A DNA stretch of 7,508 bases from Anaerolineae bacterium (GTDB lineage: Bacteria; Chloroflexota; Anaerolineae; JACIWP01): assembly GCA_014360855.1 (NCBI GenBank), contig JACIWP010000159.1:1-7508 (forward strand), read 5' to 3'. Shown piece by piece: positions 4,786-7,508 of this stretch. A model generated the notes under the pieces. It was not told where the DNA came from and did no database searches. It saw nothing but the letters and a program-made list of their open reading frames with translations. A program made the translations under genes and the position numbers. The first letter of the stretch is position 1. Every line of letters starts with the position of its first letter.

Positions 4786-6513
4786 TCACAGGTTTGCCAG
4801 GAACGCCCGCACCAGCTCGCGCACCTCGCCGGCGGTCTCGCACTCCAGCGCCCGCCGGGCGAGCTGACGCGCCGGCTCCTCGTGCATTCGACGAATGAGC
4901 GCCTTGGCCTCGGGGATCGCCGAGGCGTTCATGCTGAACTCGTCCAGGCCCAATCCGAGCAGGATGGGAATGGCCTCGGGCATGCCGGCCATTTCCCCGC
5001 ACATGCCGACCCACCGCCCCGCGGCGTGGCCAGCCTGAATGACCTGATGGATCTGCCGCAGGATAACCGGATGTAGGGGCTCGTACAGGTACGAGACGCG
5101 CTCGTTGGTCCGGTCAATGGCCATGGAATACTGGATCAGGTCGTTCGTGCCGATGGAGAAGAAGGCGGCCTCTTTCGCCAGGATATCTGCCCCGATCACC
5201 GCCGCCGGCACCTCCACCATAATGCCCACCGGCACGTCCGGTACCTCCAGCCCTCGCTCCCTCAGTTCGGACTTGGCCTCCTCGACCATCGCCTTGGCGT
5301 TTCGCAGTTCCTCCACCGTGGCGATCATGGGAAACATCATAAATACCCGATGGCCGGCGCTGGCCCGCAGGATGGCGCGTATCTGCGCCTTGAACAGCTC
5401 CGGCATACCCAGGCACAGGCGCACTGCCCGCCACCCCAGGAAGGGGTTCAGCTCCTGGCCGATGGGCAGATAGGGTACCTGTTTATCCCCGCCGATGTCT
5501 AGCGTGCGGATGACCAGCGGGCGGTCACCGAGCGCCTCCGCGATCTGGCGGTAGGCCTGATACTGCTCTTCCTCGTCGGGCATGCTGTCGCGTTCCAGGT
5601 ACAGGAACTCGGTGCGCAGAAGGCCCACCCCCTCGGCGCCCCAGCGAACCGCCTCCGCCGCCGAGCGCACATCGCCGATGTTGGCCACCACCTCGACCCG
5701 CCGGCCGTCCGCGGTGTAGGTCAATCCCTGCGCAGACTCCTGCCGGCGCTTTTGCTCCGCGGCCCACTGCGCATGTCGCGCTGTAAATTCTTGGCGGCCG
5801 GCTTCATCCGGCCCCACCCATACCAGGCCGGCCGATCCGTCCACCGCCAGCAGTTCGCCGGCCGGCAGTTCCATCACTGCCTCACCAATGCCGACCACCG
5901 CCGGGATGCCCAACTGCCGGGCCAGGATGGCGGTATGGGAGGTCGGCCCGCCCATGGCCGTGCAGAACCCCAGGACGCGGGTGCGGTCCATCTGTGCCGT
6001 GTCCGAGGGCGTCAGGTCGCGCGCCACCACGATGCTGGGCTCCACCAGATCGGCCAGGCTGGCCCCGCCGGTGCCGGCCAGGATGCGCAGGATCCGCTCA
6101 CCGACGTCGCGCAGGTCTGCCCCGCGTGCCCGCAGATACTCATCCTCCAGCGCATCGAACATGGCCGCCACTTCCTCGATGGTGTCGGCCAGCGCGGCCT
6201 CGGCATTGATGCGCTGAGAGCGAATGCGTTCCACCGTGCTGTCGATCAGCATGGGATCATCCAGGAACATCTGATGCGCCTCGAAGATGGCGGCCGTCTC
6301 CGTGTCCCCGGTCTCCTGGAGGACTTTGGCATGGATGGCGCGCAACTGCTCCGCGGCCTCTTTCACCGCTGTCTGGAAACGCTGGACCTCTGCCTCTGGG
6401 TCTGGAGCGGCATAGCGGGGCACAGGGGGTTTTTCCGGGCGGTAGATGTACGCCGGCCCGATGGCCACCCCTTCCGAGGCCGGCGTGCCGCGCAAGACAC
6501 GGCGGGCGTTCAT
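4786..6513 (-). CDS. ptsI: PTS Enzyme I (phosphoenolpyruvate-protein phosphotransferase), 575 residues
   Basis: Cytoplasmic first enzyme of the sugar phosphotransferase system: autophosphorylates from PEP and passes the phosphate to HPr. Complete, with the same length as E. coli EI. The N-terminal HPr-binding/phosphohistidine half carries GGPTSHTAILARQLGIPAVV (188-207) with active-site His193. The C-terminal PEP-binding TIM barrel carries GVGLLRTEFLYL (295-306, Arg299), VIRTLDIGGDKQVPYL (334-349, Arg336), NPFLGWRAVRLCL (356-368), FFSIGTNDLIQYSMAIDRTN (451-470) and GMCGEMAG (503-510) with catalytic Cys505. All key residues are intact. ATG at 6513 is preceded by AAAGGAGG with close spacing (about 4 nt). 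It follows the ascorbate-type permease gene on the same strand, with a promoter and palindrome in the 95-bp gap, so it may be expressed both with and independently of the permease. HPr is not encoded in the window. Confidence 0.98.
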   Translation of the reverse strand: MNARRVLRGTPASEGVAIGPAYIYRPEKPPVPRYAAPDPEAEVQRFQTAVKEAAEQLRAIHAKVLQETGDTETAAIFEAHQMFLDDPMLIDSTVERIRSQRINAEAALADTIEEVAAMFDALEDEYLRARGADLRDVGERILRILAGTGGASLADLVEPSIVVARDLTPSDTAQMDRTRVLGFCTAMGGPTSHTAILARQLGIPAVVGIGEAVMELPAGELLAVDGSAGLVWVGPDEAGRQEFTARHAQWAAEQKRRQESAQGLTYTADGRRVEVVANIGDVRSAAEAVRWGAEGVGLLRTEFLYLERDSMPDEEEQYQAYRQIAEALGDRPLVIRTLDIGGDKQVPYLPIGQELNPFLGWRAVRLCLGMPELFKAQIRAILRASAGHRVFMMFPMIATVEELRNAKAMVEEAKSELRERGLEVPDVPVGIMVEVPAAVIGADILAKEAAFFSIGTNDLIQYSMAIDRTNERVSYLYEPLHPVILRQIHQVIQAGHAAGRWVGMCGEMAGMPEAIPILLGLGLDEFSMNASAIPEAKALIRRMHEEPARQLARRALECETAGEVRELVRAFLANL

Positions 6514-6543
6514 GGGACCTCCTTTCCAATCCTGGGCATAAAA

Positions 6544-6575
6544 TCATGGAGAGGCGCCACAGCACCTCTCCATGA
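6544..6575 (-). terminator. 11-bp-arm palindrome between ulaA and ptsI: weak intrinsic terminator or operator
   Basis: TCATGGAGAGG (6544-6554) and CCTCTCCATGA (6565-6575) form a perfect 11-bp stem with a 10-nt loop. Read from ulaA it is followed by TTTTATG, so it could end or reduce transcription before ptsI. The same palindrome begins one base downstream of the predicted ptsI -10 box and overlaps its expected start site, so it could equally be an operator or form a hairpin at the very 5' end of the ptsI mRNA. Confidence 0.6.
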
Positions 6576-6603
6576 ATTGTACCCAAAATAGGCGGTAAGA
6601 CAA
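6576..6603 (-). promoter_or_regulatory. Probable promoter of ptsI
   Basis: On the minus strand TTGTCT (6603-6598, four of six -35 matches), a 16-bp spacer and TACAAT (6581-6576, five of six -10 matches; the same hexamer as in both other promoters of the window). The predicted start is near 6569, about 56 nt before the ptsI ATG. The -35 starts only a few bases after the ulaA stop codon. Confidence 0.55.
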
Positions 6604-6608
6604 ACGAC

Positions 6609-7508
6609 CTAGCGGAGCAGGCGAGCGATGGTGCCGACCAGGATGCCAACCCACTGGAAGTCGGAGTCGCCGAAGGTGGTGTTGGCGAAGCCCAGGTCGC
6701 CCAGCACCGGCAGGAGCAGGGCCGCGCCGAAGGTGATGATCAGGCCGTTGATGAAGGCGCCCAGGATGCAGCCGCGCCGGCCGCCCGTGGCGTTGCCGAA
6801 GACGCCGGCCGTGCCGCCCACGAAGAAGTGCGGCACCAGGCCGGGCACGATGACCGTCGCGCCGATGGCGCCCAGGATCAGCATGCCGACGATGCCGGCG
6901 ATGAAGCTGGAGATGAAGCCCACCAGCACGGCCGTCGGGGCGAAGGGGAAGGTGACCGGGCAGTCCAGGGCCGGCTTGGCCTGCGGGACGATCTTGGACG
7001 CGATACCCTGGAAGGCCGGCACGATCTCCGCCAGGATCATGCGCACGCCCTGCAGGATGACGGCGACGCCGGCGGTGAAGGTGAGGCCCTGGATGATGGC
7101 GAACACCAGGAAGTTCTGCCCGCCGGACAGCTTCTCATGGACGAAGGTCGGGCCGGCCGCCAGCGCACCGATGAGGTAGATGATGATCATCACCAGACCA
7201 GTGGCCACCAGCGAATCGCGCAGGAAGCTCAGGCCCGTGGGGAACTTCAGGTGCTCGATGCTGTCGCTGTCATCCGGCTTGCGCCCGAAGATCATGCCGG
7301 TGTAGGCGGATACCATGTAGCCCAACGTGCCGAAGTGCCCCAGCGCCACGTCATTGCCGCCCGTGATGCGGCGCATGATCGGCATGGCCCAGGCCGGCAT
7401 GAGCACCTCCACGAAGCCCAGGATCACTGCGCCAACAACCACCAGCGCCGCACCGCGGATGCCGGCCGTGCTCAGCACCGCCGCCAGCAGGGCCGCCATG
7501 TAGAAGGT
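6609..7508 (-). CDS. ulaA: Ascorbate-type PTS permease EIIC (UlaA/SgaT family), C-terminal 299 residues (5' end beyond the window)
   Basis: Integral membrane EIIC component that moves the substrate (L-ascorbate in E. coli) across the cytoplasmic membrane while EIIB phosphorylates it. Motifs align with E. coli UlaA. Counting from the ATG at 7499: SIEHLKFPTGLSFLRDS (80-96; E. coli SVEDLKLPGWLNIFHDN), LQGVRMILAEIVPAFQGI (149-166), ALDCPVTFPFAPTAVLVGF (177-195; E. coli AIDCAAIYSFAPNAVVWGF) and IVPGLVPHFFVGGTAGVFGN (217-236). Hydrophobic segments lie at about 4-40, 98-120, 130-156, 187-222 and 243-266. The frame is open through three further codons to base 7508, and alignment suggests about 140-150 N-terminal residues lie outside, so ATG 7499 is an internal Met. 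The stop is TAG at 6609-6611. The true substrate could be another sugar acid, since EIIA, EIIB and catabolic genes are not visible. Confidence 0.93.
   Translation of the reverse strand, partial: TFYMAALLAAVLSTAGIRGAALVVVGAVILGFVEVLMPAWAMPIMRRITGGNDVALGHFGTLGYMVSAYTGMIFGRKPDDSDSIEHLKFPTGLSFLRDSLVATGLVMIIIYLIGALAAGPTFVHEKLSGGQNFLVFAIIQGLTFTAGVAVILQGVRMILAEIVPAFQGIASKIVPQAKPALDCPVTFPFAPTAVLVGFISSFIAGIVGMLILGAIGATVIVPGLVPHFFVGGTAGVFGNATGGRRGCILGAFINGLIITFGAALLLPVLGDLGFANTTFGDSDFQWVGILVGTIARLLR

Noticed and set aside
5752..6591. A plus-strand open frame antisense to ptsI, running into the ptsI upstream region
   Set aside because: Antisense shadow of Enzyme I without motifs or ribosome binding site.
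1..7508. CRISPR array, tRNA, rRNA, IS element or attachment site
   Set aside because: No spaced direct repeats, cloverleaf, rRNA-like segments, transposase motifs or terminal inverted repeats with target duplications were seen.

Overview
The window is GC-rich bacterial DNA (roughly 60% or more by eye) without phage or IS genes. The palindrome GCCGGC is very over-represented: about 60 hand-counted copies against about 7 expected. GC content, a free-standing EF-Tu domain-2-like protein and an E. coli-like IlvD together fit Chloroflexota (Anaerolineae-like). That placement is an inference with low to moderate confidence. No rRNA, tRNA or CRISPR is present.

Layout. (1) Positions 1-1029, minus strand: the N-terminal 343 residues of dihydroxy-acid dehydratase (ilvD), cut by the left window edge. 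(2) Positions 1030-1602 form a divergent control region. Its minus-strand half holds a near-consensus sigma70-type promoter (TTGACA-17-TACAAT), a 35-codon leader peptide in which 20 residues are Leu, Val or Ile, three mutually exclusive RNA pairing segments, and an intrinsic terminator with a U tail. Together these form a textbook ribosome-mediated attenuator for ilvD. A second large hairpin with a TTTTATT tail lies between it and the gene. The plus-strand half holds a second strong promoter (TTGACG-17-TACAAT). (3) Positions 1603-4740, plus strand: a probable operon. It encodes a thermolysin-fold (gluzincin) protein without a signal peptide, a short reading frame that continues the same frame after a TAG codon, a ComEC/Rec2-like metallo-beta-lactamase-fold protein, and a 96-residue EF-Tu domain-2-like beta-barrel protein. 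(4) Positions 4743-4777: a 12-bp-stem hairpin separating the convergent units, with its U tail on the minus strand. (5) Positions 4786-7508, minus strand: PTS Enzyme I (ptsI, complete), preceded by its own promoter and a palindrome, and upstream of it the C-terminal two thirds of an ascorbate-type PTS permease (ulaA), cut by the right window edge.

How the parts work together. The ilvD leader couples branched-chain amino acid synthesis to the charging of Leu/Val/Ile tRNAs. UlaA and Enzyme I belong to one phosphotransferase pathway: PEP phosphorylates EI, which passes phosphate through HPr and EIIA/EIIB to the sugar acid entering through UlaA. HPr, EIIA and EIIB are not in the window. The protease/MBL/barrel cassette is the least understood part: each fold is recognisable, but I know of no described joint function.
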